A stretch of DNA of 64,000 bases from Pseudopedobacter sp037968815 (GCA_037968815.1 JBBKWF010000001.1:1-64000), one strand, 5' to 3'; counted from the first letter of the stretch, positions 16,842-26,121 are shown. Program-made: numbers and translations. Notes: generated by a model from the sequence alone, not told the origin.

Positions 16842-17873
16842 ATGGAACTTGAAAACCAAAGCGAAGAGCAAGAGGATAACGATTTATTTGAACACTTTAA
16901 GATTGTAGTAGATAAAGGACAATCTTTATTGCGTATTGATAAGTTTTTGATGTTGCGTATTGAAAATGCTTCCCGAAACAGAATTCAGAACGCTATTGAT
17001 GCAGGAAATGTACTGGTTAATAAAAAAGCAATTAAGGCAAGTTATAAGGTTAAGCCTTTTGACGAAATCAGTATAGTTTTACCTCATCCGCCAAGGGATA
17101 ATGAAGTTTATGCAGAAGATATCCCGATAAATATTATTTATGAAGATGACGATGTTGCTTTAGTAAATAAAGAGGCTGGGATGGTGGTACATCCGGGGTA
17201 TGGTAATTGGAATGGTACTTTGGTAAATGCATTGGTACATCATTTTAACCAGTTACCACAATTGCCCGGTAATGATGGTCGCCCAGGTTTAGTACACCGC
17301 ATTGATAAAGACACATCGGGTTTGTTGCTCATTAGTAAAAACGAGCGGGCAATGACTTATTTAGCAAAGCAGTTCTATGACCACAGCATCACCCGCCAAT
17401 ACTTAGCTTTGGTTTGGGGTGATTTGGAAAACGACGGCAAGGTTGAAGGTTATATTGGCAGAAGTGCAAAAGACCGAAAGGTAATGGATGTTTATGATGA
17501 TCCCGAAAAAGGAAAATGGTCTGTTACACACTATAAAGTGGTTGAAAGGTTTAATTATGTTACCTTAATACAGTGCGAGTTAGAAACTGGTAGAACGCAT
17601 CAAATTAGAGCACATATGCAACATATTGGTCATCCTTTGTTTAGTGATGCACCTTATGGCGGAGATAAAATACGTAAAGGAACGCTTTTTGCTAAGTACA
17701 AGAGCTTTGTTGATAACTGTTTTACCTTAATGCCAAGGCAGGCTTTACATGCTAAAAGTTTGGGCTTTATACATCCAACAAAAAAGGAATATGTATATTT
17801 TGAGACAGAAATACCTGAAGATTTTGTTGCTGTTTTAGAAAAATGGCGAGATTACATAAAAAACGTAGGCTAA
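16842..17873 (+). CDS. rluD: RluA/RluD-family 23S rRNA pseudouridine synthase
   Basis: 343 aa. N-terminal S4 RNA-binding domain (RIDKFLMLRIENASRNRIQN, ~31-50), then the catalytic domain with the HRIDKDTSG motif. The catalytic aspartate is D155. GRTHQIRAHMQHIGHPLFSD is the RluA-family signature. RluD modifies helix 69 of 23S rRNA. The ~20-residue acidic N-terminus and the genome context do not separate RluD from RluC, but the S4 domain and length favour the RluD group. A class IV aminotransferase gene follows after 39 bp. Confidence 0.9.
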   Translation: MELENQSEEQEDNDLFEHFKIVVDKGQSLLRIDKFLMLRIENASRNRIQNAIDAGNVLVNKKAIKASYKVKPFDEISIVLPHPPRDNEVYAEDIPINIIYEDDDVALVNKEAGMVVHPGYGNWNGTLVNALVHHFNQLPQLPGNDGRPGLVHRIDKDTSGLLLISKNERAMTYLAKQFYDHSITRQYLALVWGDLENDGKVEGYIGRSAKDRKVMDVYDDPEKGKWSVTHYKVVERFNYVTLIQCELETGRTHQIRAHMQHIGHPLFSDAPYGGDKIRKGTLFAKYKSFVDNCFTLMPRQALHAKSLGFIHPTKKEYVYFETEIPEDFVAVLEKWRDYIKNVG

Positions 17874-17912
17874 CATTAGAAAACAAAAAACCAAAGCTTA
17901 GATTTGTGGCTT

Positions 17913-18761
17913 ATGCAAAAAAACTTTATCAATTTTAACGGAGAGATTTTAGAGGAGGATGATAAGATTTTTACGATTGCTAACCGTGGTTTTAAATATG
18001 GCGATGGCTTGTTTGAAACCATGCGAGTTGCTAATGGTAAGTTAAATTTTGCTGATTTACACGCTGATAGACTTCAGTTAGGGATGAAAACCTTAAAACT
18101 GGAAGGCTACTCTAATTTTGATGCATACTTTATCAAAGAAAAGGTTGCAGAGCTTTGTAAGAGAAATAAAATTGCAAAGAACGCCCGAATAAGATTCAAC
18201 GTTTTTCGTGATTCTGGGGGTTTATATACACCCACACAAAATAAAAGTGCCTATACCATAGAAGCTTCGGAGCTTCAAACACCATTATACGAGATTAATG
18301 GAAAAGGCCTGATTATGGATGTTTATGATGATATCCATAAACCAATAAACAAGCTTTCTAATTTGAAAACTTGTAATGCTTTGCCTTATGTTATGGCAGG
18401 TATTTACAAGCAACAAATGCGTTTAGACGAAATGTTTATTTTAAACCAGAACGGTTTTTTATGCGAAAGCATTAGCGCAAATATTTTTTTAGTTTACAAA
18501 GGACAAATTTATACTCCAGCTTTAAGCGAAGGTTGCGTTGCTGGCGTAATGCGTAAAGTAGTGATGGAGTTGGCCAAAGAGCATCAACTCAACTTGATTG
18601 AAGCACAGATTAATCCAGAAATATTAGATGAGGTTGAAGAGGTGTTTATTACCAACTCTTCGAAAGGTATTCAGTGGGTTATGGGCTTTAACCGGAAGAG
18701 ATACTTTAATGAAGTATCTAGATTTTTGGTGGATAAGCTGAACAAAAAAGTAAAGAGTTAG
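17913..18761 (+). CDS. PLP-dependent class IV aminotransferase (BCAT/4-amino-4-deoxychorismate lyase family)
   Basis: 282 aa from the ATG at 17913; a TTG three codons upstream is in frame. Fold type IV signatures are present: FKYGDGLFETMRV near the N-terminus, KLSNLKTCNALPYVMAG with the PLP lysine, and GFLCESISANIFLV for phosphate binding. The family includes branched-chain aminotransferase, D-amino acid transferase and PabC. Length and the ETMRV segment are closest to PabC-like members, but no folate gene is adjacent. It is probably co-transcribed with rluD. Confidence 0.85.
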   Translation: MQKNFINFNGEILEEDDKIFTIANRGFKYGDGLFETMRVANGKLNFADLHADRLQLGMKTLKLEGYSNFDAYFIKEKVAELCKRNKIAKNARIRFNVFRDSGGLYTPTQNKSAYTIEASELQTPLYEINGKGLIMDVYDDIHKPINKLSNLKTCNALPYVMAGIYKQQMRLDEMFILNQNGFLCESISANIFLVYKGQIYTPALSEGCVAGVMRKVVMELAKEHQLNLIEAQINPEILDEVEEVFITNSSKGIQWVMGFNRKRYFNEVSRFLVDKLNKKVKS

Positions 18762-18832
18762 AGCAGTAATCTCTTAGTAGATAAGTGTGAGGTTTTAGCA
18801 CAGTTAAGCGTACTCAAACCTCACAGCTAATT

Positions 18833-19474
18833 TTAAGGTTTCGCTGTTTTCGAGATCACACTCACCAATACATATTTCACAGAATAAGGTTCGGCGGTAG
18901 TTACTTTCTTTGCATCTATCACATACTCATAACCTGCCTCAAAATTAAATCCTTCTATATTTTTAAGCGCTAGCCAATTGTTGGTACCTACTTCATTTAC
19001 ACGTAAAGCATCGTAAACTTTAAGTTTCCCATCTCCATCCAATTCATTTGGATACTTAGGCGTAAAGGGTACAGTTTCCGGAGCGATCAAAAGCTGTACG
19101 TTTTGCTCACTATCTTCCGTAATCACTTTTGTTTTTGAAACGGATTTGATAATTACATATTTAACGGATGAAACATCTTGTGGAGGGTTCTGCATCCATA
19201 TCTTTTTGGCTTCAAACTTATACTCGTAACCTCTTTCATAGTCGATCTCAAAATTATCAACGATGATATCTGTTAGTTGGCGTTTACTAGGGTCATCAGA
19301 ATCTGAGAACACCAATGGCTCTGTCCATAAATCACTCATGAATGAACCGCCATAGCCCGTTTCAGCGTAGATGGTCATTTCAACAATTTTCTCTTTGTCC
19401 TCTTGGTCTTTAATACAGCTAAATAATGTAATACTTAGAATAACAATGCTTAGGAGTAGGTTTAGTTTTTTCAT
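18833..19474 (-). CDS. Lipoprotein with two DUF4377 repeats
   Basis: 213 aa. Lipoprotein signal peptide with lipobox LFSC (Cys ~20). The mature protein holds two homologous halves. One has YEYKFEAKKIWMQNPP then SSVKYVIIKSVSKT; the other has YEYVIDAKKVTTAEP then SVKYVLVSVISKT. Each ends with the same V-K-Y-V...SKT strand, the pattern of DUF4377. It is surface or periplasmic, of unknown function. The internal duplication is visible directly. It is convergent with the aminotransferase gene, with a long weak inverted repeat between (18786-18825). Confidence 0.8.
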   Translation of the reverse strand: MKKLNLLLSIVILSITLFSCIKDQEDKEKIVEMTIYAETGYGGSFMSDLWTEPLVFSDSDDPSKRQLTDIIVDNFEIDYERGYEYKFEAKKIWMQNPPQDVSSVKYVIIKSVSKTKVITEDSEQNVQLLIAPETVPFTPKYPNELDGDGKLKVYDALRVNEVGTNNWLALKNIEGFNFEAGYEYVIDAKKVTTAEPYSVKYVLVSVISKTAKP

Positions 19475-19538
19475 CTCTTTGTTTTAGGTTTAGTATCATA
19501 TACGCCGTATCGGGGTAATGTGCTACAATGATATTTAC

Positions 19539-20453
19539 CTAAATCCTAATTCCTCTTAAAAAGTCTTCCACCAACATTTTCTTTTTGCCTTCCTGTTGAA
19601 TTTCTTTTACCGAGATAAAGCCATCCTGAGTGGCAAATTTCAGAAAAGTTTTTCCATCGCTTAAAAACTCGCCAGGTTCAATTTGGGGTTTTGTTTGCTC
19701 TTGTTCTGCTTTATAAATTTTTAAGCCTTTATCTAAAAAAGTAGTGAAGGAAGCAGGGTAGGGACTTAGCCCTCTAATTAAGTTATAAACCTTTTCGTTG
19801 CTATTGTTCCAGTCAATTTTACAATCTTCTTTAAATATTTTAGGAGCGTGTTTTAACTCTTTCTCATCAAAAGCAGACTGTGGTTTTTCCTGATAATCGT
19901 TTTTAGAGATTGTAGCAACCGTTTTGCACAATAAGCCAGCACCAGTTTCCATTAGGGCATCATGTAAATCACCAGCGGTCATGTCATCCGTAATGGTTAC
20001 TTTTTCTGAAAGCAATACATCACCCGTATCAATCTCGTGTTTTAAGAAAAAAGTAGTTACACCACTTTCTTTTTCGCCGTTGATAATTGCCCAGTTAATA
20101 GGTGCAGCACCTCTGTATTGTGGCAATAAAGAAGCGTGTAAATTAATGGTGCCAAATTTAGGCATTGCCCAAACTATTTCCGGCAACATCCTGAAAGCTA
20201 CTACCACTTGTAAATCTGCGTTTAAAGCCTTTAATTCTTCAATAAACTCTGGGTTTTTAAGTTTTTCGGGCTGTAAAACAGTTAAGTTGTTCTCTACTGC
20301 AAACTTTTTAACGGCAGATTCGTTTATTTTTTGCCCACGACCAGCAGGCTTATCCGGAGCGGTAATTACCCCAACTATGTTTTCTCCTGCGTCTAATAAT
20401 GCTTTTAAAGAGGCCACCGCAAAATCCGGTGTGCCCATAAATATTATTCTCAT
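19539..20453 (-). CDS. fmt: Methionyl-tRNA formyltransferase
   Basis: 304 aa. It formylates initiator Met-tRNA using 10-formyl-THF. N-terminal formyltransferase domain with the active-site Asn and His in TINLHASLLPQYRGAAPINW and the catalytic Asp in HEIDTGDVLLSE. The C-terminal tRNA-binding OB-like domain begins near KIDWNNSNEKVYNLIRGLSP. The length is normal. No peptide deformylase gene is adjacent, unlike in many bacteria. An intergenic repeat element lies directly upstream (20494-20580). Confidence 0.96.
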   Translation of the reverse strand: MRIIFMGTPDFAVASLKALLDAGENIVGVITAPDKPAGRGQKINESAVKKFAVENNLTVLQPEKLKNPEFIEELKALNADLQVVVAFRMLPEIVWAMPKFGTINLHASLLPQYRGAAPINWAIINGEKESGVTTFFLKHEIDTGDVLLSEKVTITDDMTAGDLHDALMETGAGLLCKTVATISKNDYQEKPQSAFDEKELKHAPKIFKEDCKIDWNNSNEKVYNLIRGLSPYPASFTTFLDKGLKIYKAEQEQTKPQIEPGEFLSDGKTFLKFATQDGFISVKEIQQEGKKKMLVEDFLRGIRI

Positions 20454-20493
20454 TGTTTTTATTTTTATGCGATGCGCTTTATTTTATCCTTTT

Positions 20494-20580
20494 GTCATGT
20501 CGACGAAAGGAGACATCTCACTTGTATTCGTCATGTTAAACGTAAATTGATGTGATGTTTCACTATCGTTCAACATGACG
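20494..20580. repeat. Inverted pair of GTCATG...ACATC repeat arms
   Basis: GTCATGTCGACGAAAGGAG runs forward from 20494, and the related GTCATGTTGAACGATAGTG reads in reverse ending at about 20579. A third short GTCATGTTAAACG sits between. The two arms share GTCATGT-GA-CGA-AG-GA-ACATC. Such arms, from memory, are scattered through many Bacteroidota genomes. A related CAGCATGACAAAAAGG element is at 34717-34760. Confidence 0.55.
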
Positions 20581-20600
20581 GAGTTTTTATTGAAAACAAC

Positions 20601-21827
20601 TTAATTATACAACAAGTACTTTTTACGCATTGTTTTATAAGCATCTAAATCTGTTGCCCAACTTGCTCTAATTTCTGCTTCTGTTTTTCCAGACTTAATT
20701 TGTTCCATTAAAACATCGTTTCCGGCTAATTTATTGAAAAACGGAGTGAAGAAGTTTTCCTTATCTGGGTAAGCTTGGTATAAATCAAGTATTAATTTAA
20801 CATCCAATTGTTGAGCACTTCTTAACTTTTGGATATCTATTTCTCTAAAGTCAATTCCGTAACAAACTTGGTTTTCTAACGGTGGGTTTTTACTCATTCC
20901 GTCAATACTTTTTGGAGTAAAGTTAAAATCGTATTTACCTTTCAATAAAGGACTGCCCAATACTTGAAACGGATAAGTAGTTCCTCTGCCTTGGCTAATA
21001 TTTGTTCCTTCAAACATACATAAGCTTGGGTATAAATAAATAGAACGGTCGTTTGGTAGGTTTGGAGATGGTTTTTCTGGTAAAACATACTCCATGTCGT
21101 GAGTATAATTAGCATTTTTGATTACTGTTAAATCACATTTAGCACCATTTTTAAGCCATCCTTCACCATTCACCATTTGTGCAAATTCGCCACTAGTTAA
21201 ACCATGTGCAATTGGAATTGCATGCATCCCCACGCCAGATTTAAACTTTGGGTCTAACATAGGTCCGTCTATCAAAGTTCCGTTTGGATTTGGTCTGTCT
21301 AATATAATTAACGGTACATTATTATCGGCGCAAGCTTGCATCACCCTTGCCATAGTAATGGTATAAGTGTAAAATCTAACACCCACATCCTGAATATCAA
21401 AAATCATGATGTCTATATTTTTTAAATCATCCTTTGAAGGTGCTTTTTTTGCTCCATATAAGGATATTACTGGGAAACCAGTTTTCTCATCGGTGTAATT
21501 GCCTACTTTTTCGCCCGCATCAGCAGTGCCTCTAAAGCCATGCTCGGGGCCAAAAATTGCTTTCACATCAACATTTAAGCTCTTTAGTGTATCTACCAAA
21601 GGCACATTGTCAATTTCTGCCGTTTGGTTAATTACCACACCCACTCTTTTCCCTTTTAAAAGGTGTAAGTATTTGTTGGTTTGGTCTGCACCTGTTAAAA
21701 TTTTATCACTTGTAATTTCTTCATTGGAGTTTTCTACAGTTGGTTCTGCAGAACTTAGCACACGGCTACTGCAAGAATTACAACTTAGCAGAACCAATAT
21801 TGGTAAAAGTAGAGCGTAAGGTTTCAT
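20601..21827 (-). CDS. DUF1343 lipoprotein, NamZ-like exo-beta-N-acetylmuramidase
   Basis: 408 aa from the ATG at 21827, which gives a proper lipoprotein signal (MKPYALLLPILVLLSCNSC); an upstream ATG at 21893 would bury it behind 22 polar residues. DUF1343 is now known as the NamZ exo-N-acetylmuramidase family, which trims MurNAc from peptidoglycan fragments. Recognisable blocks are KRVGVVINQTAEID, FGPEHGFRGTADAGEKVGNY, IMIFDIQDVGVRFYTYT and ILDRPNPNGTLIDGPMLDP. It is probably periplasmic or outer-membrane anchored. No muropeptide recycling genes are adjacent. Confidence 0.9.
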   Translation of the reverse strand: MKPYALLLPILVLLSCNSCSSRVLSSAEPTVENSNEEITSDKILTGADQTNKYLHLLKGKRVGVVINQTAEIDNVPLVDTLKSLNVDVKAIFGPEHGFRGTADAGEKVGNYTDEKTGFPVISLYGAKKAPSKDDLKNIDIMIFDIQDVGVRFYTYTITMARVMQACADNNVPLIILDRPNPNGTLIDGPMLDPKFKSGVGMHAIPIAHGLTSGEFAQMVNGEGWLKNGAKCDLTVIKNANYTHDMEYVLPEKPSPNLPNDRSIYLYPSLCMFEGTNISQGRGTTYPFQVLGSPLLKGKYDFNFTPKSIDGMSKNPPLENQVCYGIDFREIDIQKLRSAQQLDVKLILDLYQAYPDKENFFTPFFNKLAGNDVLMEQIKSGKTEAEIRASWATDLDAYKTMRKKYLLYN

Positions 21828-21905
21828 AATTTTTAAAGTAAACATATTTTCTGTTTTTATTTTAATGGTTGCATATTTGCGAATCATAAACATAAGAAAA
21901 AGCTC

Positions 21906-23126
21906 TTGAATTTAGGATTATTTATCGCCAAACGTATCTCATTACAAGCCGAACGGACGTTTTCTAAACTAATTGTGCGTATTGCAATTGTTGGAATTAT
22001 GCTGGGCTTAGGCGTAATGATTTTATCTGTAGCTATTGTAAAAGGCTTTAAATCAGAAATTAGAGAGAAAGTTAGAGGCTTTAACGGTGATATTCAGTTT
22101 GTCAAATACGATTTAAATTCATCGTTTGAGAACACTCCCTTTAATATTGATCATAATAGTTTAGATAATGTAAAAAAAATAGACGGCGTTGTTCATGTGG
22201 TTCCTTTTGCCAATAAACCAGGCATTATAAAGGCAAACAACGAAGTGGAAGGTGTGATTTTAAAAGGTGTTGATAGCACTTATGACTGGAATTATTTCAA
22301 GAATATTTTAACCACCGGCAAAACGATTGATTTTTCTGATTCGGTAAACACAGAAAGACAAATTATAGTTTCTGAAGTGCTGGCCAAACGTTTAAACCTA
22401 AAAGTAGGCGACGATTTTCTGATGTATTTTGTACAGGAATCTTTACGGAAACGGAAGTTTGAGATTGTCGGGATTTATAATACTGGGGTAGAGGAGGTTG
22501 ACAAAACCTATGTAATTGGCGATATTTCTTTGATTAGAAAACTCAATAAATGGACTGATGACCAAGTAGGAGGGTACGAAGTAAGGATAAACGACTTTCC
22601 GACGATAGATCAATTTACTTATCAGTTGAGTGATTTTGTTCCGCCAGAAATTAAAACGGTGAGCGTAAAGGATAATTACCCTATTATTTTCGACTGGCTT
22701 TCTTTATTGGATGTTAATGCGCAGGTGATTTTATTTCTGATGTTGATTGTTGCCGTAATTAATATGATTTCTGCACTGTTGATTATGATTTTAGAGCGTA
22801 CCAACATGATTGGACTATTAAAAGCATTAGGAGAAACCAATTGGGGAGTGCGTAAAATATTTCTTTATAATGCAGTCTATTTAGTGGGGATTGGTATGTT
22901 GCTTGGGAATATTTTTGGAATAGGTTTAGGTGTTTTACAGCAACAAACTCATTTTTTTACTTTAGACGAAGCTTCGTACTATATGAAGTTTATTCCTGTA
23001 CAGCTCGAAATTGCAGATATATTGATGATTAATGCTGGTACGTTGTTAGTTTGTCTTTTAGTGCTGTTAATCCCGTCTTTATTGGTTACCCGTATTTCAC
23101 CGGTTAAGGCTATAGGTTTTAAATAA
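21906..23126 (+). CDS. FtsX/MacB-type ABC transporter permease, LolC/E-like
   Basis: 406 aa from a TTG start (21906). No ATG lies near the conserved N-terminus NLGLFIAKRISLQAERTFSK, which argues for the TTG. One membrane helix at ~20-45 (IVRIAIVGIMLGLGVMILSV), a ~220-residue periplasmic MacB-PCD domain, then three C-terminal helices (VILFLMLIVAVINMISALLI and following). This four-helix layout is that of LolC/LolE, which extract lipoproteins from the inner membrane. No ATPase (LolD) gene is adjacent, which is common in Bacteroidota. It is divergent from the NamZ-like gene. Confidence 0.88.
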   Translation: MNLGLFIAKRISLQAERTFSKLIVRIAIVGIMLGLGVMILSVAIVKGFKSEIREKVRGFNGDIQFVKYDLNSSFENTPFNIDHNSLDNVKKIDGVVHVVPFANKPGIIKANNEVEGVILKGVDSTYDWNYFKNILTTGKTIDFSDSVNTERQIIVSEVLAKRLNLKVGDDFLMYFVQESLRKRKFEIVGIYNTGVEEVDKTYVIGDISLIRKLNKWTDDQVGGYEVRINDFPTIDQFTYQLSDFVPPEIKTVSVKDNYPIIFDWLSLLDVNAQVILFLMLIVAVINMISALLIMILERTNMIGLLKALGETNWGVRKIFLYNAVYLVGIGMLLGNIFGIGLGVLQQQTHFFTLDEASYYMKFIPVQLEIADILMINAGTLLVCLLVLLIPSLLVTRISPVKAIGFK

Positions 23127-23245
23127 GGGTTTCTGCGGTTCTATAAAATCGAAACGGTAAAGTGCTAAGGGAGGTTATCTGATTTTTCACTTTGATTCTC
23201 TTTCTCTTAAACTTCTAGGTGGCAATTTTGGCCTTACCGCACAGA

Positions 23246-23329
23246 CTTGCCTGCCCTTATGCCGGGCAATGGCAAATACTTTTTTTCCGCAAAAAAGTAT
23301 TCAAAAAACTCTCGCCTGCGTCGCTTGCT
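23246..23329 (+). repeat. Dispersed non-coding repeat, copy 1
   Basis: Contains GCCTGCCCT-ATGCCGGGCAATGG, an A/T-flanked CCGCAAAAAAGTATTC and AACTCTCGCCTGCG. The same blocks appear in the same order on the other strand at 34951-35033, about 11.7 kb away, with few differences. Confidence 0.8.
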
Positions 23330-23596
23330 ACAAAAGTATGTGCTCCACTTCTTCATCACATCCGCAACCGCCAAGGGCGAAAATAACTTCAATTAAGGTC
23401 TGTGCTTGATGAGATGGAATATTCGAAAATCACGTTGTTTCGGTTCCAAAACAAACAGTCAGAGGCCGTCATTTGCCAAATAGCTTTTGTAAGAGCGCCC
23501 GTATGATAAGCTAAAAGCACAACCTTCTGTAAACCGATAAATTCGCCCTTGGCATTTGCGGTATAGGTAAAGAAGGTAAAACCACTTCCTTTAATA

Positions 23597-23731
23597 GCAA
23601 AGGGCGCAGGCGAGAGTTTATTCAATTTGTTTATTGTTTTTTTAAGGCTTTCATGTGTTCGCTTCGCTCGGGTTTGGTGACTTTTTGCGGAAAAAAGTTA
23701 CTAGCCCTTCCGGCGGCAATGAGCCGGGGAG
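23597..23731 (-). repeat. Dispersed non-coding repeat, degenerate inverted copy
   Basis: GCAAAGGGCGCAGGCGAGAG and CTTTTTGCGGAAAAAAGT, read in reverse, match blocks of copy 1. An extra ~60 bp separates them and the GC-rich end has diverged. Confidence 0.6.
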
Positions 23732-23775
23732 ATGCTCAATTTTATGATGTTGTTTTCTTTAAGATAAAAGGCTCT

Positions 23776-25101
23776 TTACTTCCCGAAATTCAATTTAAAA
23801 CTAATGCCACCCGAACCAATTTCTAAATCTTGATTACCAAAACTAGCGATTGGGTATTTTAAGAAAGGTTCAACTGAAATGCTGTTCTTGCTGCTTACCG
23901 GGTATAAAATCCCGAATGAAAAATTAAGTGTCCGGGCAAATTGGAAATTACTGAAAGCACCCTCATTATCTTCGTCTACATCTCTTAAGACGGTAGTAGT
24001 TGGCGCACTGGTAAGTGAATAATTGATAACCGACAGATCATTGACATAACTTTGGTTAAGTAGACTGTAGGAGCTAATTCCAGTCGAGACAAAGCTTTTA
24101 ACTTTACCTAGCGGAATCTTATATTTTAAGTTTATCGGGATATCAAAACCTATCAATTTAGCACTTGTTTTTATTGCTTCGGCCACAGTAATACTTTGCT
24201 TACTCAGCTGCGATACCAAAGTGGTTGGAGACACAGGACTAGCAAAGTCTTGTGAAGTCATCCCCTGTTGTGAACCTTGATAAATTGCACTTTGCCTGTT
24301 AATACTTATCCCCGAATTTACACTTAAACGCTTACTTAACTTCAACTCCGATAAAACCCCGATACCCAGGTTTAAATCCTCGTTAACTCCTGAAGATGTA
24401 AAGCTATAATAGGTGTTGGCATCAACTGCGAAATTGAATTTACTATCGTTCTTTTTCTTAGTTTCTTTCTCTTCTGAAATTGCAGTTTTAGGAATGTTTG
24501 GTGTGCTATTTAAAAGTGCTGTATTAAAAGCCAAATACTCTTGGCTATTAACTTTTTGGATGCTTTTATCTTCTAAACTTTGTTTAGCAATTAATAACTC
24601 AGGCTGTTTATACTCAGTGTTAAAGTTGCTGATCGCTATATCATCGGTATTAATTATATCAAGCTGAGGTCTTTCGGATATAGCAGTAAAACTAGCGATA
24701 TCTTCAAAAGGTTCTTCTTGTTTTAAAACCGGTTGAGTTTCATTTTTAACTGAACGTGGCGAAACTGGTTTTTTCTGTTTTAAAAGAGCAGCAGAGCCTA
24801 AAGAACTTTCTTCAGTGCTTTTTAAAACAGGCTGTGGTGGTGTTGTTCTTATTGTATTTTGAGAGATGTTATTACTGTTCTCCGTTTGTATAACTTCCGT
24901 TGTGCTAATGTTAAAAAGCCACAATAAAGCCAAAGCAGCGGCAATACCGCTTGGTAAGCCGAACCAAAAAATTAACCCACGTTTTTTCTTGTTTTTTTGT
25001 GCTTTAAACTTCTCCCAACCATCATCAGCCATTAAATCATCGTAATGATCAAATGTATCTCTAATGTGGTTTCTTAAAGTTTTATCAAATTGCTCGTTCA
25101 T
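23776..25101 (-). CDS. Membrane-anchored protein with C-terminal outer-membrane beta-barrel-like domain, paired with an ECF sigma factor
   Basis: 441 aa. N-terminal ~40 charged residues (MNEQFDKTLRNHIRDTFDHY), one membrane helix (LIFWFGLPSGIAAALALLWLF, ~43-63), and a ~150-residue Ser/Thr/Gln/Lys-rich linker. The C-terminal ~190 residues have the strand pattern of small outer-membrane barrels, ending GGISFKLNFGK. The gene overlaps the sigma factor gene by 17 bp. In Bacteroidota such proteins commonly follow ECF sigma genes and resemble anti-sigma factors. If the topology is right the protein would span the periplasm, which is unusual. Regulatory role is inferred from position. Confidence 0.75.
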   Translation of the reverse strand: MNEQFDKTLRNHIRDTFDHYDDLMADDGWEKFKAQKNKKKRGLIFWFGLPSGIAAALALLWLFNISTTEVIQTENSNNISQNTIRTTPPQPVLKSTEESSLGSAALLKQKKPVSPRSVKNETQPVLKQEEPFEDIASFTAISERPQLDIINTDDIAISNFNTEYKQPELLIAKQSLEDKSIQKVNSQEYLAFNTALLNSTPNIPKTAISEEKETKKKNDSKFNFAVDANTYYSFTSSGVNEDLNLGIGVLSELKLSKRLSVNSGISINRQSAIYQGSQQGMTSQDFASPVSPTTLVSQLSKQSITVAEAIKTSAKLIGFDIPINLKYKIPLGKVKSFVSTGISSYSLLNQSYVNDLSVINYSLTSAPTTTVLRDVDEDNEGAFSNFQFARTLNFSFGILYPVSSKNSISVEPFLKYPIASFGNQDLEIGSGGISFKLNFGK

Positions 25102-25654
25102 AATTCAAATAAAAATGAGCGTTTACTAATTTTCTTAATTTCTCTTTTGCTCGTGATAAATAAACCCTAGAACTGCTAGAAGGCATTTCTAAGATATCCG
25201 AGATTTCTTCGTGTGTATAGCCGTCAATCTCGTAAAGGTTAAAAACAACCCTATGCATTTCGGGTAAAGCCTTTAGCAGCCCTAAAATTTCGTCGGCATT
25301 AATTTTACTGATGATGTTATGATTGTTGATCGGCTCTTCTGTATCCTCAATATCTAAAACATTAGCGTGTTTTAAATTTTTTCTTCGGTTATCAATCGCA
25401 GAGTTGACTACAATTTGCCTAAACCAAGGTTTTATCAAACGGTTATCTTCAAATGTTTTGATAGTTTTAAAAAGCTTGATAAAAGCATCGTTCACCGCTT
25501 CTAAAGCATCGTCACGATTAATGCAATAACGTACACAAATAGCCATAGCATAAGCATAAAAACGTTTGTAAAGCATCTCTTGTGCCTTGGCATCGTCTTT
25601 TCTACATCGGTTAATTAACTCCTGCTCGCTATATTCGCTATAAGGTTTTCGCAT
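25085..25654 (-). CDS. ECF-type RNA polymerase sigma factor
   Basis: 189 aa. Region 2 is RFYAYAMAICVRYCINRDDALEAVNDAFIKLFKTI with KPWFRQIVVNSAIDNRR. Region 4 is ALPEMHRVVFNLYEIDGYTHEEISDIL then SSRVYLSRAKEKLRKL, the DNA-contacting helix-turn-helix. It is the first gene of an overlapping pair with the membrane/barrel protein. It is a different ECF subgroup from the sigma factor at 7802 and shows no close similarity beyond the motifs. Confidence 0.93.
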   Translation of the reverse strand: MRKPYSEYSEQELINRCRKDDAKAQEMLYKRFYAYAMAICVRYCINRDDALEAVNDAFIKLFKTIKTFEDNRLIKPWFRQIVVNSAIDNRRKNLKHANVLDIEDTEEPINNHNIISKINADEILGLLKALPEMHRVVFNLYEIDGYTHEEISDILEMPSSSSRVYLSRAKEKLRKLVNAHFYLNYERAI

Positions 25655-25668
25655 TTAGCTAGTAATAC

Positions 25669-26121
25669 TTATTTTAAAATAGTTAAGGTAGCAAAATTTG
25701 AGCCTTCGTTGTTTGTGCTGGGGTAAGGGTTTACCGCAAATAATACCGCTTTATAGTTTTTACTATTAAGTGTAAAGCTGAGTGTATCTGTTTTAGAGGT
25801 TTTTGTAGGGTCTATTTTTAATTTTAAACTTAGCGAGTCTTGCTGTTCTACGGCTAATAAATCAACATTTGCTTCTCCGGCCCAAACACACTGAACAAAT
25901 TCGTCTTCTGGACATCGGCTATCTTCAATTTTAGTAACTGTAACCTTTAAACCGGTTAAAGTATCAGCACCAAACCAAACGGATTCTGATGGTGCCAAGT
26001 CTGCTTTTAGACCAAAACCAATGATTTTACTGGTTTCAAGAGTTTTCTCACAGGCTATAAAAGATAGTAAGGCTAAAATAATAGCCCCAAAAGTAAAGGA
26101 TTGCTTATTGTTTAAATACAT
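25669..26121 (-). CDS. Lipoprotein of unknown function
   Basis: 150 aa. Signal peptide with lipobox SFIAC (Cys ~24). The mature part is mostly beta, with one conserved-looking disulfide candidate pair in SRCPEDEFVQCVWAGEANVDL. The C-terminus is YPSTNNEGSNFATLTILK. The RCP...CVWAGEA pattern is recurrent among short Bacteroidota secreted proteins. No assigned function. It lies 14 bp upstream of the ECF sigma gene on the same strand, so it may be the first gene of that operon. Confidence 0.65.
   Translation of the reverse strand: MYLNNKQSFTFGAIILALLSFIACEKTLETSKIIGFGLKADLAPSESVWFGADTLTGLKVTVTKIEDSRCPEDEFVQCVWAGEANVDLLAVEQQDSLSLKLKIDPTKTSKTDTLSFTLNSKNYKAVLFAVNPYPSTNNEGSNFATLTILK

Larger units (their letters stand above)
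23127..23775. other. Repeat-rich intergenic gap
   Basis: 649 bp with no supported gene. It holds two inverted copies of a dispersed repeat (23246-23329 forward; 23597-23731 reverse, degenerate) around a ~265-bp core. A short open frame in the core (minus strand, 23389-23625) has no recognisable protein features and spans the repeat edge. Confidence 0.65.

Noticed and set aside
18786..18825. TGTGAGGTTT/AAACCTCACA as a terminator between convergent genes
   Set aside because: The 20-bp loop is long and no T run follows on either strand; pairing is real but function is unsupported.
23389..23625. 78-residue minus-strand open frame
   Set aside because: It sits in a repeat-rich gap, spans a repeat edge and has no recognisable protein pattern or start signal.
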